Shown one piece after another: positions 32,630 through 41,574 of a stretch of DNA of 64,000 nucleotides (positions within the stretch are counted from its first letter, which is position 1; each line of letters starts with the position of its first letter). The stretch spans positions 168,307 to 232,306 of the forward strand of contig NZ_BMVB01000010.1 in NCBI RefSeq assembly GCF_014650495.1, in the 5' to 3' direction. Source of the DNA: Streptomyces cinnamoneus (GTDB lineage: Bacteria; Actinomycetota; Actinomycetes; Streptomycetales; Streptomycetaceae). The position numbers and the translations under genes are program-made. The notes below the pieces were generated by a model that searched no databases, was not told the origin of the DNA, and worked only from the letters and a program-made list of their open reading frames with translations.

Positions 32630-34603
32630 GTGCCCATACGCGCGGGGAACGCCCGCATACCCTGGACGACGTCCGTACTGGCGGCCCTGGCCGCCCTGAT
32701 GGCGGTGCTGCTCGTGCCACCGGGCGCCGCCCACGCCACCGGTGGCGTGAAACCGCCGGACGAGAGCAGACCCGTGTACTCCTACGACCGTGCCGTGCGC
32801 GAGTCCGTGTGGGTGGACACCCGCCTCGACGGTGACGGCGACGGACGCACCGACCGGGTGGCCGTCGACATCGTCCGGCCCCGGGAAGCCGCCGAAGCGG
32901 GCCGCAAGGTGCCCGTCATCATGGACGCCAGCCCGTACTACTCCTGCTGCGGGCGCGGCAACGAAAGCCAGAAGAAGACCTACGACGCCCAGGGGAACCC
33001 GCGTCAGTTCCCCTTGTACTACGACAATTTCTTCGTGCCGCGCGGCTATGCGGTCGTCCTCGTCGACCTGGCCGGAACGAACCGTTCCGACGGCTGCGTC
33101 GACGTCGGCGGCCGCTCCGACATCCAGTCCGCCAAGGCCGTCGTCGACTGGCTGAACGGCCGCGCCCGCGGCTACACCTCGCGCACCGGACAGGACGGGA
33201 GCACGGCCGGCTGGACCACCGGGGCCGTCGGCATGATCGGCAAGAGCTACGACGGCACCGTCGCCAACGGCGTCGCCGCCACCGGGGTCGAGGGCCTGCG
33301 CACCATCGTCCCCATCGGCGCCATCAGCTCCTGGTACGACTACTACTTCGCCAAGGGCGCCGCCCTCTTCGACAGCGGCCCCGACGGCCTCGCGGACCGC
33401 GTCGAGAGCACCGAGGCGCGCGGCCGCTGCCAGGCCGTGCAGCGCCGGCTCGTCGAGGGCGCGCCGCGCAACGGCGACTGGACGCCCCTGTGGAGCGAGC
33501 GCGACTACGTCAAGGACGCCCACAAGGTGCGCGCCAGCGTCCTGGCCGTGCACGGCATGCAGGACCTCAACGTCCGCACCAAGCACTTCGGCCAGTGGTG
33601 GGACGCGCTCGCCGCCCAGGGCGTCGAGCGCAAGGTGTGGCTGTCGCAGACCGGGCACGTCGACCCGTTCGACTTCCGCCGCGACGCCTGGGTGCGCACC
33701 CTGCACCGCTGGTTCGACCACCACCTCCTCGGCTACGACAACGGCATCGAGCGCGAGCCGATGGCCGACGTCGAGCGCGCCCCCGGCCAGTGGTCCACCG
33801 ACCGCTCCTGGCCCCCGCGCGACACCCTGACCACCACCCTGCGCCCCGCCGCCGGCACCGCCCCGGGCGTCGGCACGCTGGGCCTCGCACCCGCACCGCC
33901 CGGAGCCACCGAGACCTTCACCGACGACCCGCGGCTCAGTGAGAGCGACTGGGCGGCGCACCTCGACGAAAGCACGCCGTCCAAGGCCGGCTTCACCACC
34001 CGCCCGCTCGCGCGCGACCTGCGCCTGTCCGGCTCCTCGACGGTGCGGCTGACGGTCACGCCCTCCACCGCCTCGGCGCACCTGTCGGCCGTGCTCGTCG
34101 ACCTCGGCCCCGCCACCATCCGCGACTACGCCGGGCGGGGCGAGGGCATCCGCACCCTGACCGACCGCACCTGCTGGGGCAGCGGCACCCCCGCCGACAC
34201 CGGCTGCTTCCTGAGCACCGCAGCGGACACCAAGGACGTCGGCCACACCGTCGTCAGCCGCGGCTGGGCCGACCTCGGCCACTACGCGAGCCGCGGCCGC
34301 GGCGGCCCGGTCACACCCGGCAAGCCCTACACCCTCACCCTCGACCTGGCCGCCACCGACCATGTCGTACCGGCCGGCCACCGCCTCGCCCTCGTCGTGG
34401 CCGGCACGGACGCCGGCCTCATCGAACCGGCCCCCTCCACCCCGCGCCTGACCCTCGACCTCAGCCGCACCTCGGCGAGCCTCCCGCTCGTCGGCGGCTA
34501 CGCGGCCTTCGTCCGCGCCACGCACGGCGGCCCGCGCGCGTACGACCGGACGGACACCCTGCCGCCCGGTCTGCGCCCGCCCGCCCTCACGCACCTGCCC
34601 TGA
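32630..34603 (+). CDS. Secreted Xaa-Pro dipeptidyl-peptidase-like (CocE/NonD, S15) hydrolase
   Basis: The 657-residue protein has a signal peptide (WTTSVLAALAALMAVLLVP, then AHA-TG near residue 36). It continues into an alpha/beta-hydrolase domain with the nucleophile Ser206 in GKSYDG and an acid/His pair expected in HGMQDLNV and SQTGHVDPFD. The C-terminal jelly-roll domain (about 430-650) is characteristic of X-Pro dipeptidyl peptidases and cocaine-esterase relatives. It probably releases X-Pro dipeptides outside the cell, complementing the adjacent secreted aminopeptidase. I chose GTG at 32630 because the signal peptide begins there; an in-frame ATG at 32510 adds 40 unconvincing residues. 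Confidence 0.88.
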   Translation: MPIRAGNARIPWTTSVLAALAALMAVLLVPPGAAHATGGVKPPDESRPVYSYDRAVRESVWVDTRLDGDGDGRTDRVAVDIVRPREAAEAGRKVPVIMDASPYYSCCGRGNESQKKTYDAQGNPRQFPLYYDNFFVPRGYAVVLVDLAGTNRSDGCVDVGGRSDIQSAKAVVDWLNGRARGYTSRTGQDGSTAGWTTGAVGMIGKSYDGTVANGVAATGVEGLRTIVPIGAISSWYDYYFAKGAALFDSGPDGLADRVESTEARGRCQAVQRRLVEGAPRNGDWTPLWSERDYVKDAHKVRASVLAVHGMQDLNVRTKHFGQWWDALAAQGVERKVWLSQTGHVDPFDFRRDAWVRTLHRWFDHHLLGYDNGIEREPMADVERAPGQWSTDRSWPPRDTLTTTLRPAAGTAPGVGTLGLAPAPPGATETFTDDPRLSESDWAAHLDESTPSKAGFTTRPLARDLRLSGSSTVRLTVTPSTASAHLSAVLVDLGPATIRDYAGRGEGIRTLTDRTCWGSGTPADTGCFLSTAADTKDVGHTVVSRGWADLGHYASRGRGGPVTPGKPYTLTLDLAATDHVVPAGHRLALVVAGTDAGLIEPAPSTPRLTLDLSRTSASLPLVGGYAAFVRATHGGPRAYDRTDTLPPGLRPPALTHLP

Positions 34604-34643
34604 ACGGCACGGGGCTCCTCCCACCGGGGAGCCCCGGCCCCGG

Positions 34644-35597
34644 TCAGCCCTCGGCCAGGTCCGCGGCCTCCAGCGCACAGCCCCAGGAGACCGTGACGCC
34701 CGCGCCGCCGTGGCCGTAGTTGTGCACCAGCAGGCCGCCGCCCGGCAGCCGCTCCGCCTCCAGCCGGACGCGCGGGCGCGCCGGGCGCAGGCCCACGCGG
34801 TGGCCGAGCACCCGGGCCCGGCCGAGGCCGGGGAAGACGCGCGAGCACCGGCTGATGATCGCCTGGGCCGTGCACGGCGAGGGCGTACGGTCCCACACGT
34901 GCGCGCGGGCGGTGCCGCCGAGCACGACGCCGTACGGCTGCGGGAGCACGTACACCGTGTCCGCCCGGCCCTCCGCCGCGACCGTGAACCACTCCTCCAC
35001 GCCCGGGTCCTCGACGATCACCAGCTGCCCGTGCACCGGATGGACCGAGGGGTCGGGCACCAGGTCCCGGGCCCCCAGCCCCGTGCAGTTGACGACCGTG
35101 CGGGCCGTGCGGGCCACCTGGGCCAGCGAGGACACCCGGCGCACGCTGACCGTGCCGCCGGCCGCGGCCAGCCGCCGCTGCAGGTAGTCCAGGTGCGCCG
35201 GCATGTCGATCAGCGGAAGCCGGGCCCGCACCCCGCGGTCCCACCCGCGCGGCACCTCGCCCGCCCCGGCCCCCCGCAGCCCCGGCACCCGGGCCGCCCA
35301 CGCCCCCAGCTCCGCCGGGACCACACCCGCGTGGACGCCGCCGACCATGCGCACCCCGGTCTCCGCGGGCCGCGCGGCCAGCCCCGTCAGCACCGCCAGC
35401 GAACGCAGCGCCCACTGCCCGGCCGCCTCCCGCGGCTCGATGCAGTACGGCCACCACAGCCCCCCGGCCAGCGCCGACGTGGTCTCCGCGGACGGCGAGC
35501 GGGTCCACACCTCGACCTCGCGCCCCCGCTCCGCCAGCACGATCGCACTGGTCAGCCCGGTGACTCCGGCACCGACCACGATCACATCGCTTGCCAT
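34644..35597 (-). CDS. D-amino-acid oxidase-like FAD oxidoreductase
   Basis: The 317-residue flavoenzyme resembles D-amino-acid oxidases, which oxidatively deaminate D-amino acids to keto acids, ammonia and peroxide. The FAD-binding motif GAGVTG is at 8-13. Family landmarks include ALAGGLWWPYCIEP, VVNCTGLGARDLVPD, the HPVHGQLVIVEDP stretch and the C-terminal RVGLRPARPRVRLE and VHNYGHGGAGVTVSWG motifs, the last carrying flavin contacts. The ATG at 35597 gives the family's typical length. It could salvage D-amino acids from peptidoglycan turnover, consistent with neighbouring secreted peptidases, but specificity cannot be read from sequence. Confidence 0.88.
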   Translation of the reverse strand: MASDVIVVGAGVTGLTSAIVLAERGREVEVWTRSPSAETTSALAGGLWWPYCIEPREAAGQWALRSLAVLTGLAARPAETGVRMVGGVHAGVVPAELGAWAARVPGLRGAGAGEVPRGWDRGVRARLPLIDMPAHLDYLQRRLAAAGGTVSVRRVSSLAQVARTARTVVNCTGLGARDLVPDPSVHPVHGQLVIVEDPGVEEWFTVAAEGRADTVYVLPQPYGVVLGGTARAHVWDRTPSPCTAQAIISRCSRVFPGLGRARVLGHRVGLRPARPRVRLEAERLPGGGLLVHNYGHGGAGVTVSWGCALEAADLAEG

Positions 35598-35666
35598 GGG
35601 CCGACGGTACAGCCGAAAACACCGCCGCCGGGTCGGAAGCGGCACACCGGTGGGAATACTGCCGGC

Positions 35667-36260
35667 ATGGGGGCGGGAAGGGAGCACACGACCCGCGTGC
35701 CGGGGCCAACTCCGCGGTGCGTGCTGCTCGTCGGGCCGCGCGTCGCCTTCCTCGCCCGCCTCGCGGCCACCCTCCGGGCCGGCGGCACGGGCGCCGACAT
35801 CACCCGGGACGCGGCCCTCGCGCACGCGGACGAGCTCCGCGGGTACGGGGCCGTCGCCTTCGACCGCACCACCGGCGCGGAGGAGCGGGCAGCGGTGCGC
35901 GCCGCGTTCGCCGCCGCCGGCTCCCGCGCCGTCTTCGTCGAGTCGCCGGCGCCGCTCGTGGCCGTCCTCGCCGCCCAGCTGGAACAGGCGCTGCAGCCAC
36001 GGGCCGGCGGCCGGCGCCGGCTGGCCGGGCTGAGCGCGGAGCCGGGCCGGGCCCTGGTGGAGGTGGCGGTGGCGTGCCGGGTACGGGTGACGGGCCACGG
36101 CACGTCACGCCTGCGCCGCCCCCGCGCCCGCGACCTCTTCGACGAGCGGCTGCCACCGGGCACGCACCCGGTCCCGCTCGGGGCCCGCACCACCTACGTC
36201 GTGGCCCGTACGTACGGCGAGGTGCTGGTCACGGCGGTGCCGGCGGGCCGGGCGCCCTGA
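35667..36260 (+). CDS. Hypothetical protein
   Basis: I do not recognise this 197-residue protein. Residues 16-100 have the alternating strand/helix spacing of a small Rossmann-like domain (RCVLLVGPRVAFLARLAATL, then AVAFDRTTGAEERAAVRAAF, then SRAVFVESPAPLVAVLAAQL). The C-terminal half is basic (RAGGRRRLAG) and ends in short strands (LGARTTYVVAR, GEVLVTAVPAG). Codon use is typical of the surrounding genes, so it is very likely real. The start ATG at 35667 diverges from the D-amino-acid oxidase gene. The ABC-F gene follows after 49 bp. Confidence 0.6.
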   Translation: MGAGREHTTRVPGPTPRCVLLVGPRVAFLARLAATLRAGGTGADITRDAALAHADELRGYGAVAFDRTTGAEERAAVRAAFAAAGSRAVFVESPAPLVAVLAAQLEQALQPRAGGRRRLAGLSAEPGRALVEVAVACRVRVTGHGTSRLRRPRARDLFDERLPPGTHPVPLGARTTYVVARTYGEVLVTAVPAGRAP

Positions 36261-36309
36261 GGAAATCCGGTTCGGCCGACGGCGGCGCAGAAGCTACAGT
36301 CGTGGTCCC

Positions 36310-37947
36310 ATGAGTGCCACTCTCGTCGCCAAGGACCTCGCCGCCGGACACGGCGACCGCACCCTCTTCTCCGGGCTCGACCTCGTCGTCGCCCCGGGTG
36401 AGGTCATCGGTCTCGTCGGAGCCAACGGCGCCGGGAAGTCCACCCTGCTGCGTCTGCTCGCCGGCCTCGCCGTGCCCGACGAGGGCACGCTGCGGACCAG
36501 CCCGCCGACCGCCACCGTCGGCCACCTCCCGCAGGAACCCGAGCGGCGGGACGGCGAGAGCGTGCGCGCCTTCCTCGGCCGCCGCACCGGCGTCACCGCC
36601 GCCCAGGCCGAGCTCGACGCCGCGACGCAGGGGCTCGTCGACGGCACGCCCGGCGCCGACGACGCCTACGCCGTCGCCCTCGACCGCTGGCTCGGCCTCG
36701 GCGGCGCCGACCTCGACGAGCGGGCGGAGGAGGTCGCCGGTTCCCTCGGCCTCACCGTCGGTCTGGACCGGCCCATGACCAGCCTCTCCGGCGGGCAGGC
36801 CGCCCGCGCCGGCCTCGCCAGCCTGCTGCTGAGCCGCTACGACGTCTTCCTCCTGGACGAGCCCACCAACGACCTCGACCTGGACGGCCTGGCGCGCCTG
36901 GAGGACTTCGTCACCGGCCTGCGCGCCGGCACCGTCCTCGTCAGCCACGACCGCGAGTTCCTGGCCCGCACCGTGGACAAGGTCCTCGAACTGGACCTCG
37001 CCCAGCAGCAGGTCAACCTCTACGGCGGCGGCTACACCGCCTACCTGGAGGAGCGCGAGACCGCCCGGCGCCACGCCCGCGAGGCGTACGAGGAGTACGC
37101 CGACACCCGCTCCTCGCTGGAGGCCCGCGCCCGCACCCAGCGGAACTGGATGGAGAAGGGCGTCCGCAACGCCCGTCGCAAGTCCACCGACAACGACAAG
37201 ATCGGCCGCAAGCTGCGGGCCGAGTCGACCGAGAAGCAGGCTGCCAAGGCCCGCCAGACGGAGCGCCTCATCGAGCGGCTGGACGTCGTCGAGGAGCCCC
37301 GCAAGGAGTGGGAGCTGCGCATGGAGATCGCCGCCGCGCCCCGCTCGGGCGCGGTGGTGGCCACCCTGCGGGGCGCGGTGGCGCACCGGGGTTCCTTCGC
37401 CTTCGGCCCCGTCGACCTGCAGATCGACTGGGCCGACCGGGTCGCCATCACGGGCGCCAACGGCTCGGGCAAGTCCACGCTGCTCGCCGCCCTGCTCGGC
37501 AGGCTGGAGCTGGCGGAGGGCAGTGCGGCGCTGGGCCCCGGCGTGGTCGTGGGCGAGGTGGACCAGGCCCGCGGCCTCTTCTTCGGCACCGAGACGCTGC
37601 TCGACGCCTTCGGCGCGGCGGTCCCGGAGCAGACGCCCGCGGACGTGCGCACCCTGCTGGCGAAGTTCGGTCTCAAGGCGGACCACGTGCTGCGGTCCGC
37701 GGCGACCCTCTCACCGGGCGAGCGCACCCGCGCGGCGCTGGCGCTCCTGCAGGCCCGCGGCGTGAACCTCCTCGTTCTCGACGAGCCCACGAACCACCTC
37801 GACCTGCCGGCGATCGAACAGCTGGAGTCGGCGCTGGAGTCGTACAACGGGACGCTGCTGCTGGTGACGCACGACCGCCGCATGCTCGACGCGGTGGCGA
37901 CGACCCGACGCCTTGAGGTGACCGAGGGGCGCGTGACGGAACGCTGA
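36310..37947 (+). CDS. ABC-F family ATPase
   Basis: This 545-residue cytosolic protein contains two ABC cassettes and no membrane domain. The first has Walker A GANGAGKST, signature LSGGQ and Walker B VFLLDEPTNDLD. The second has GANGSGKST, a signature degenerated to LSPGE, and LLVLDEPTNHLD. The linker between them (about residues 235-330) is charged and helical, as expected for the P-site tRNA-interaction motif. ABC-F proteins bind the ribosomal E site and either rescue stalled ribosomes or protect them from antibiotics. The sequence alone does not separate a housekeeping EttA/Uup-like role from a resistance role. The gene ends at a GC hairpin. Confidence 0.92.
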   Translation: MSATLVAKDLAAGHGDRTLFSGLDLVVAPGEVIGLVGANGAGKSTLLRLLAGLAVPDEGTLRTSPPTATVGHLPQEPERRDGESVRAFLGRRTGVTAAQAELDAATQGLVDGTPGADDAYAVALDRWLGLGGADLDERAEEVAGSLGLTVGLDRPMTSLSGGQAARAGLASLLLSRYDVFLLDEPTNDLDLDGLARLEDFVTGLRAGTVLVSHDREFLARTVDKVLELDLAQQQVNLYGGGYTAYLEERETARRHAREAYEEYADTRSSLEARARTQRNWMEKGVRNARRKSTDNDKIGRKLRAESTEKQAAKARQTERLIERLDVVEEPRKEWELRMEIAAAPRSGAVVATLRGAVAHRGSFAFGPVDLQIDWADRVAITGANGSGKSTLLAALLGRLELAEGSAALGPGVVVGEVDQARGLFFGTETLLDAFGAAVPEQTPADVRTLLAKFGLKADHVLRSAATLSPGERTRAALALLQARGVNLLVLDEPTNHLDLPAIEQLESALESYNGTLLLVTHDRRMLDAVATTRRLEVTEGRVTER

Positions 37948-37948
37948 C

Positions 37949-37970
37949 GGTCCGGGCTGCGCCCCGGACC
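37949..37970 (+). terminator. GC hairpin after the ABC-F gene
   Basis: GGTCCGGG (37949-37956) pairs with CCCGGACC (37963-37970) over a 6-nt loop, two bases after the ABC-F stop codon. It lacks a T tract, as many Streptomyces terminators do. Confidence 0.6.
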
Positions 37971-38040
37971 GCGGTGGCCTCAAACGCCGGCCGGGCTGGA
38001 TCTGCCGCCGGTTCGGGGCATCACATCAGCTCGCCCGGGG

Positions 38041-38098
38041 GCACCTCCCAGCGGTGGCTGGGGGAGCTTGAGGACCGGGGTCCGGGGCGGAGCCCCGG
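38041..38098. repeat. Streptomyces-type dispersed intergenic repeat
   Basis: This stretch contains CTCCCAGCGGTGGCTGGGGG (38045-38064) followed by GGACCGGGGTCCGGGG and the hairpin CCGGGGC-GGA-GCCCCGG (38082-38098). From memory, near-identical sequences recur between convergent genes in Streptomyces genomes, usually with the nearby CAAACGCCGGCCGGGCTG motif also seen here (37981-37998). It probably acts as terminator or mRNA stabiliser for the convergent tex and ABC-F genes. Confidence 0.55.
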
Positions 38099-38140
38099 TT
38101 GCGGGAAGGGGCGGGGTGGGGGAAAACCCCCGGCCCCGGT

Positions 38141-40525
38141 CTAGCGGCCCTTCGGGCCGCCGCCCAGCAGGCCCGCCCGACGCAGGGCATCCGCCATCGC
38201 ACTGTCGGCGGGAGCCGCATCGCGGCCCCCCGCCTCGCGCCGCGGTCGGGGCGTACCCCCGCGCCGCTGCCCACCACGCTCCGCGCGCTCACGCGGCGCA
38301 CCGGCGTTGCCCTTGGCCCCGCCACCGCCCGGCGCGGCCGCCGCCTCGTCGTCCAGCCGGAGCGTCAGCGAGATCCGCTTGCGCGGGATGTCGACGTCCA
38401 TCACCTTCACCCGCACGATGTCGCCCGGCTTCACCACGTCCCGCGGGTCCTTGACGAACGTCCGCGACATCGCCGACACGTGGACCAGCCCGTCCTGGTG
38501 GACACCCACGTCCACGAACGCCCCGAACGCGGCGACGTTCGTCACGACGCCCTCCAGCAGCATCCCCGGCACCAGGTCGCCGATCTTCTCGACGCCGTCC
38601 TTGAACGTCGCCGTCTTGAACGCCGGCCGCGGGTCGCGGCCGGGCTTCTCCAGCTCGCGCAGGATGTCCGTGACCGTCGGCAGGCCGAACGAGTCGTTGA
38701 CGAAGTCGTCGGGGCGCAGCGAGCGGAGCGTCGCCGTGTTGCCGATGAGGGAGCCGACCGGCCCGCCCGTGGCCTTCACCATGGCGCGGACCACGGGGTA
38801 CGCCTCGGGGTGCACGCTGGAGGCGTCCAGCGGGTCGTCGCCGTCGCGGATGCGCAGGAAGCCCGCGCACTGCTCGTACGCCTTCGGGCCGAGCCGGGCC
38901 ACGTCCTTGAGCGCCCGGCGCGAGCGGAAGGGGCCGTTGGCGTCGCGGTGGGCGACGATGTTGTCGGCGAGACCCGAGCTGATGCCGGAGACGCGCGAGA
39001 GCAGCGGCGCGGAGGCGGTGTTGACGTCCACCCCGACGCCGTTGACGCAGTCCTCCACGACGGCGTCCAGCGAACGGGACAGCTTCACCTCGGACAGGTC
39101 GTGCTGGTACTGACCGACGCCGATCGACTTCGGGTCGATCTTGACCAGCTCGGCGAGCGGGTCCTGCAGTCGCCGGGCGATGGACACCGCGCCGCGCAGG
39201 GACACGTCGAGGTCCGGCAGCTCCTGGGAGGCGAAGGCGGAGGCGGAGTACACCGAGGCGCCGGCCTCGGAGACCATCACCTTCGTCAGCTTCAGCTCCG
39301 GGTGGCGGGAGATCAGGTCGCCCGCCAGCTTGTCGGTCTCGCGGGAGGCGGTGCCGTTGCCGATGGCGACGAGCTCCACGCCGTGTTCGCGGGCGAGCCG
39401 GGCCAGCGTGGCCAGCGACGCGTCCCACTTGTTCTGCGGGACGTGCGGGTAGATCGTCTCGGTGGCGGCGACCTTGCCCGTGGCGTCCACGACGGCCACC
39501 TTCACGCCCGTGCGGAAGCCGGGGTCGAGGCCCATCGTGGCGCGCGTGCCGGCCGGTGCGGCGAGCAGGAGATCGCGCAGGTTGGCGGCGAAGACGCGGA
39601 CCGCCTCGTCCTCGGCCGCCTGCCGCAGCCGCAGCCGCAGGTCGATGCCGAGGTGGACGAGGACGCGGGTGCGCCAGGCCCAGCGCACGGTGTCGCCCAG
39701 CCAGGCGTCGGCCGGCCGGCCCCGGTCGGCGATGCCGAAGCGGCGGGCGATGGCCTGCTCGTAGGCGCTGGGGCCCGCGGGCGCCTCGTCGGCGGCCTCC
39801 GGCTCCAGCGTGAGGTCGAGGACCTCCTCCTTCTCGCCGCGCAGCATCGCCAGCACCCGGTGCGAGGGCAGCTCGGTGAAGGGCTCGGCGAAGTCGAAGT
39901 AGTCGGCGAACTTCGCGCCCGCCTCCTCCTTGCCCTCGCGCACCTTCGCGGCCACGCGCCCGCGCGTCCACATGCGCTCGCGCAGCTCGCCGATGAGGTC
40001 CGCGTCCTCACCGAAGCGCTCGGTGAGGACGGCCCGGGCGCCCTCCAGCGCGGCGGCGGCGTCGGCGACGCCCTTGCCCGCGTCGACGAAGGCGGCGGCG
40101 GCGACCGACGGCTCGACGCCGGGGTCGGCCAGCAGCCTGTCGGCCAGCGGCTCCAGCCCAGCCTCCCGCGCGATCTGCGCCTTCGTGCGCCGCTTGGGCT
40201 TGAAGGGCAGGTAGATGTCCTCCAGGCGGGCCTTGGAGTCGGCGGCGCGGATGCGCGCCTCCAGCGCCTCGTCCAGCTTGCCCTGCGAGCGCACGGACTC
40301 CAGGACGGCCGTCCGCCGGTCCTCCAGCTCCCGCAGGTACCGCAGCCGCTCCTCCAGCGCGCGCAGTTGCGCGTCGTCGAGCATCTCGGTCGCTTCCTTG
40401 CGGTAGCGCGCGATGAACGGGACGGTCGAGCCGCCGTCGAGCAAGTCGACGGCCGCCCTCACCTGCCGCTCCCGCACGCCGAGCTCCTCGGCGATCCTGC
40501 CTTCGATCGACGTCGACGTCGTCAC
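38141..40525 (-). CDS. tex: Tex family S1 RNA-binding transcription accessory protein
   Basis: The 794-residue protein matches bacterial Tex, a cytosolic nucleic-acid-binding factor linked to transcription and RNA metabolism. An N-terminal helical Tex domain (IAEELGVRERQVRAAVDLL; FIARYRKEATEMLDD) is followed by a YqgF-like RNase-H fold (around FRTGVKVAVVDATGKV). Helix-hairpin-helix units come next (SRVSGISSGLADNIV). A C-terminal S1 domain spans about residues 630-705 (FGAFVDVGVHQDGLVHVS) with a Gly/Arg-rich tail. I use the GTG at 40525 because the conserved sequence starts TTSTSIEGR there; upstream in-frame ATGs add unlikely residues. The disordered tail (about 75 residues) may bind RNA. Confidence 0.95.
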   Translation of the reverse strand: MTTSTSIEGRIAEELGVRERQVRAAVDLLDGGSTVPFIARYRKEATEMLDDAQLRALEERLRYLRELEDRRTAVLESVRSQGKLDEALEARIRAADSKARLEDIYLPFKPKRRTKAQIAREAGLEPLADRLLADPGVEPSVAAAAFVDAGKGVADAAAALEGARAVLTERFGEDADLIGELRERMWTRGRVAAKVREGKEEAGAKFADYFDFAEPFTELPSHRVLAMLRGEKEEVLDLTLEPEAADEAPAGPSAYEQAIARRFGIADRGRPADAWLGDTVRWAWRTRVLVHLGIDLRLRLRQAAEDEAVRVFAANLRDLLLAAPAGTRATMGLDPGFRTGVKVAVVDATGKVAATETIYPHVPQNKWDASLATLARLAREHGVELVAIGNGTASRETDKLAGDLISRHPELKLTKVMVSEAGASVYSASAFASQELPDLDVSLRGAVSIARRLQDPLAELVKIDPKSIGVGQYQHDLSEVKLSRSLDAVVEDCVNGVGVDVNTASAPLLSRVSGISSGLADNIVAHRDANGPFRSRRALKDVARLGPKAYEQCAGFLRIRDGDDPLDASSVHPEAYPVVRAMVKATGGPVGSLIGNTATLRSLRPDDFVNDSFGLPTVTDILRELEKPGRDPRPAFKTATFKDGVEKIGDLVPGMLLEGVVTNVAAFGAFVDVGVHQDGLVHVSAMSRTFVKDPRDVVKPGDIVRVKVMDVDIPRKRISLTLRLDDEAAAAPGGGGAKGNAGAPRERAERGGQRRGGTPRPRREAGGRDAAPADSAMADALRRAGLLGGGPKGR

Positions 40526-40604
40526 GATCACGCTCTGCTTTCTCTGGGAACTTCTCCGAGCCGCGATCTGCATTGTGGCAGGTACCACCGACAGAGACCG
40601 TCGC

Positions 40605-41462
40605 CTACCCCTGCAGGTCCGCCGGGAATCCGCCGGCTCCGACCAGCGCCGCGGTGAAAGCGGTCGCCAGTTCGGTCAGGCGCTGCACGCCCGCCGCACC
40701 CAGGTGCTCGTACGGCGCCGCGTCCAGGGCGTCCGTCTCGTCCTCCAGCCCCTCGCGCAGCGTGATGCCGGCCTCCGTCAACCGGCCGTCGGCGCCGAGC
40801 AGTCCGCGGGCCACCAGCCGCTCCCGGCCCGCGGCCAGCTCCTCCTCGCTCCAGCCGCGGGTGGTCAGCAGCCACTTGTGCGACATGCCGCGCCCGGTGA
40901 CGGAGTGGCTGACGAGCGCCTCGACGGGGTCCAGACCGGTCCGGGCCAGGGCGATCAGGTGGCCGTCGCCGCGGTACTCGCGCAGGAGCGTCGCGGCGTG
41001 CCACAGCGCCAGGTGGGGGGCGTCCGGCACGGGCAGGTCGGCGTGCGCGGCGTACAGCGGGCGCACGGGGCGCTCGCACGCCTCGGTGGCGCGCAGCGCC
41101 AGCTCGGCGGCCTCGGCCATCTCCTTCGAGGCCGTGACCTCCTCGCCGAGCAGCCGGCGCAGCGTGACGTCGGCGGCGCGCAGCCGGGCGTCGAGGACCT
41201 GCTGCGGCGAGGCGACGTCCCAGACCTGCGGGACGTGCCGGGCCACCATCTCGTGCTTGAAGCTGTGGAAGGTCGCCGTGACGGTGCCCGCCCCCACGCG
41301 GCCGAACGCGGCCGAACGCGCGGCGAGGTAGACGGCGTTGTGGTGCTCGATGCCGAGGGCGTTCATCTCCCGGGCGGAGTCGGGGGAGAAGTAGACGACC
41401 GAGTGGAAGGGGTTGAGGACGTGGTAACAGCGGCGGCCGGCGCGCGCGGGCAGAGTGGTCAT
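40605..41462 (-). CDS. SCO6745 family protein
   Basis: The 285-residue product resembles the actinobacterial SCO6745 family, which has no established function. Conserved-looking blocks are ARAGRRCYHVLNPFHSVVYF at the start, GRVGAGTVTATFHSFKHEMV, RPLYAAHADLPVP-HLALWHAATLLREYRGDGH, and a C-terminal GWSEEELAAGRERLVARGLL that looks like a winged-helix region (MarR-like). From memory it is next to idi and hopanoid genes in S. coelicolor, as here. The ATG at 41462 is preferred by homology recall; a GTG at 41471 has a closer ribosome site (AGTAGG). A dyad overlaps its promoter. Confidence 0.75.
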   Translation of the reverse strand: MTTLPARAGRRCYHVLNPFHSVVYFSPDSAREMNALGIEHHNAVYLAARSAAFGRVGAGTVTATFHSFKHEMVARHVPQVWDVASPQQVLDARLRAADVTLRRLLGEEVTASKEMAEAAELALRATEACERPVRPLYAAHADLPVPDAPHLALWHAATLLREYRGDGHLIALARTGLDPVEALVSHSVTGRGMSHKWLLTTRGWSEEELAAGRERLVARGLLGADGRLTEAGITLREGLEDETDALDAAPYEHLGAAGVQRLTELATAFTAALVGAGGFPADLQG

Positions 41463-41473
41463 GTCGCGCACGT

Positions 41474-41489
41474 TACCTACTGGTTGGTA
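41474..41489. promoter_or_regulatory. Imperfect palindrome in the SCO6745-like promoter
   Basis: TACCTACTGGTTGGTA is 12 of 16 positions self-complementary, with TACC and GGTA arms. It lies directly upstream of the SCO6745-like start and about 90 bp from the divergent GlxA-type regulator gene. It has the look of a TetR- or MarR-class operator. The regulator is not identified. Confidence 0.4.
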
Positions 41490-41574
41490 TGGCCGGAAGG
41501 GCGGGGCGCCGATGGCAGGAAAGGAGGGGAGTCCGTCATTGCCGCCCTCCCCGACGCACCGTCAGCATGAAGGC

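Noticed and set aside
36310..37947. Calling the ABC-F protein an antibiotic resistance determinant for the bisindole cluster
   Set aside because: It is more than 20 kb from the cluster, bisindoles do not target the ribosome, and housekeeping ABC-F proteins look the same at this level.
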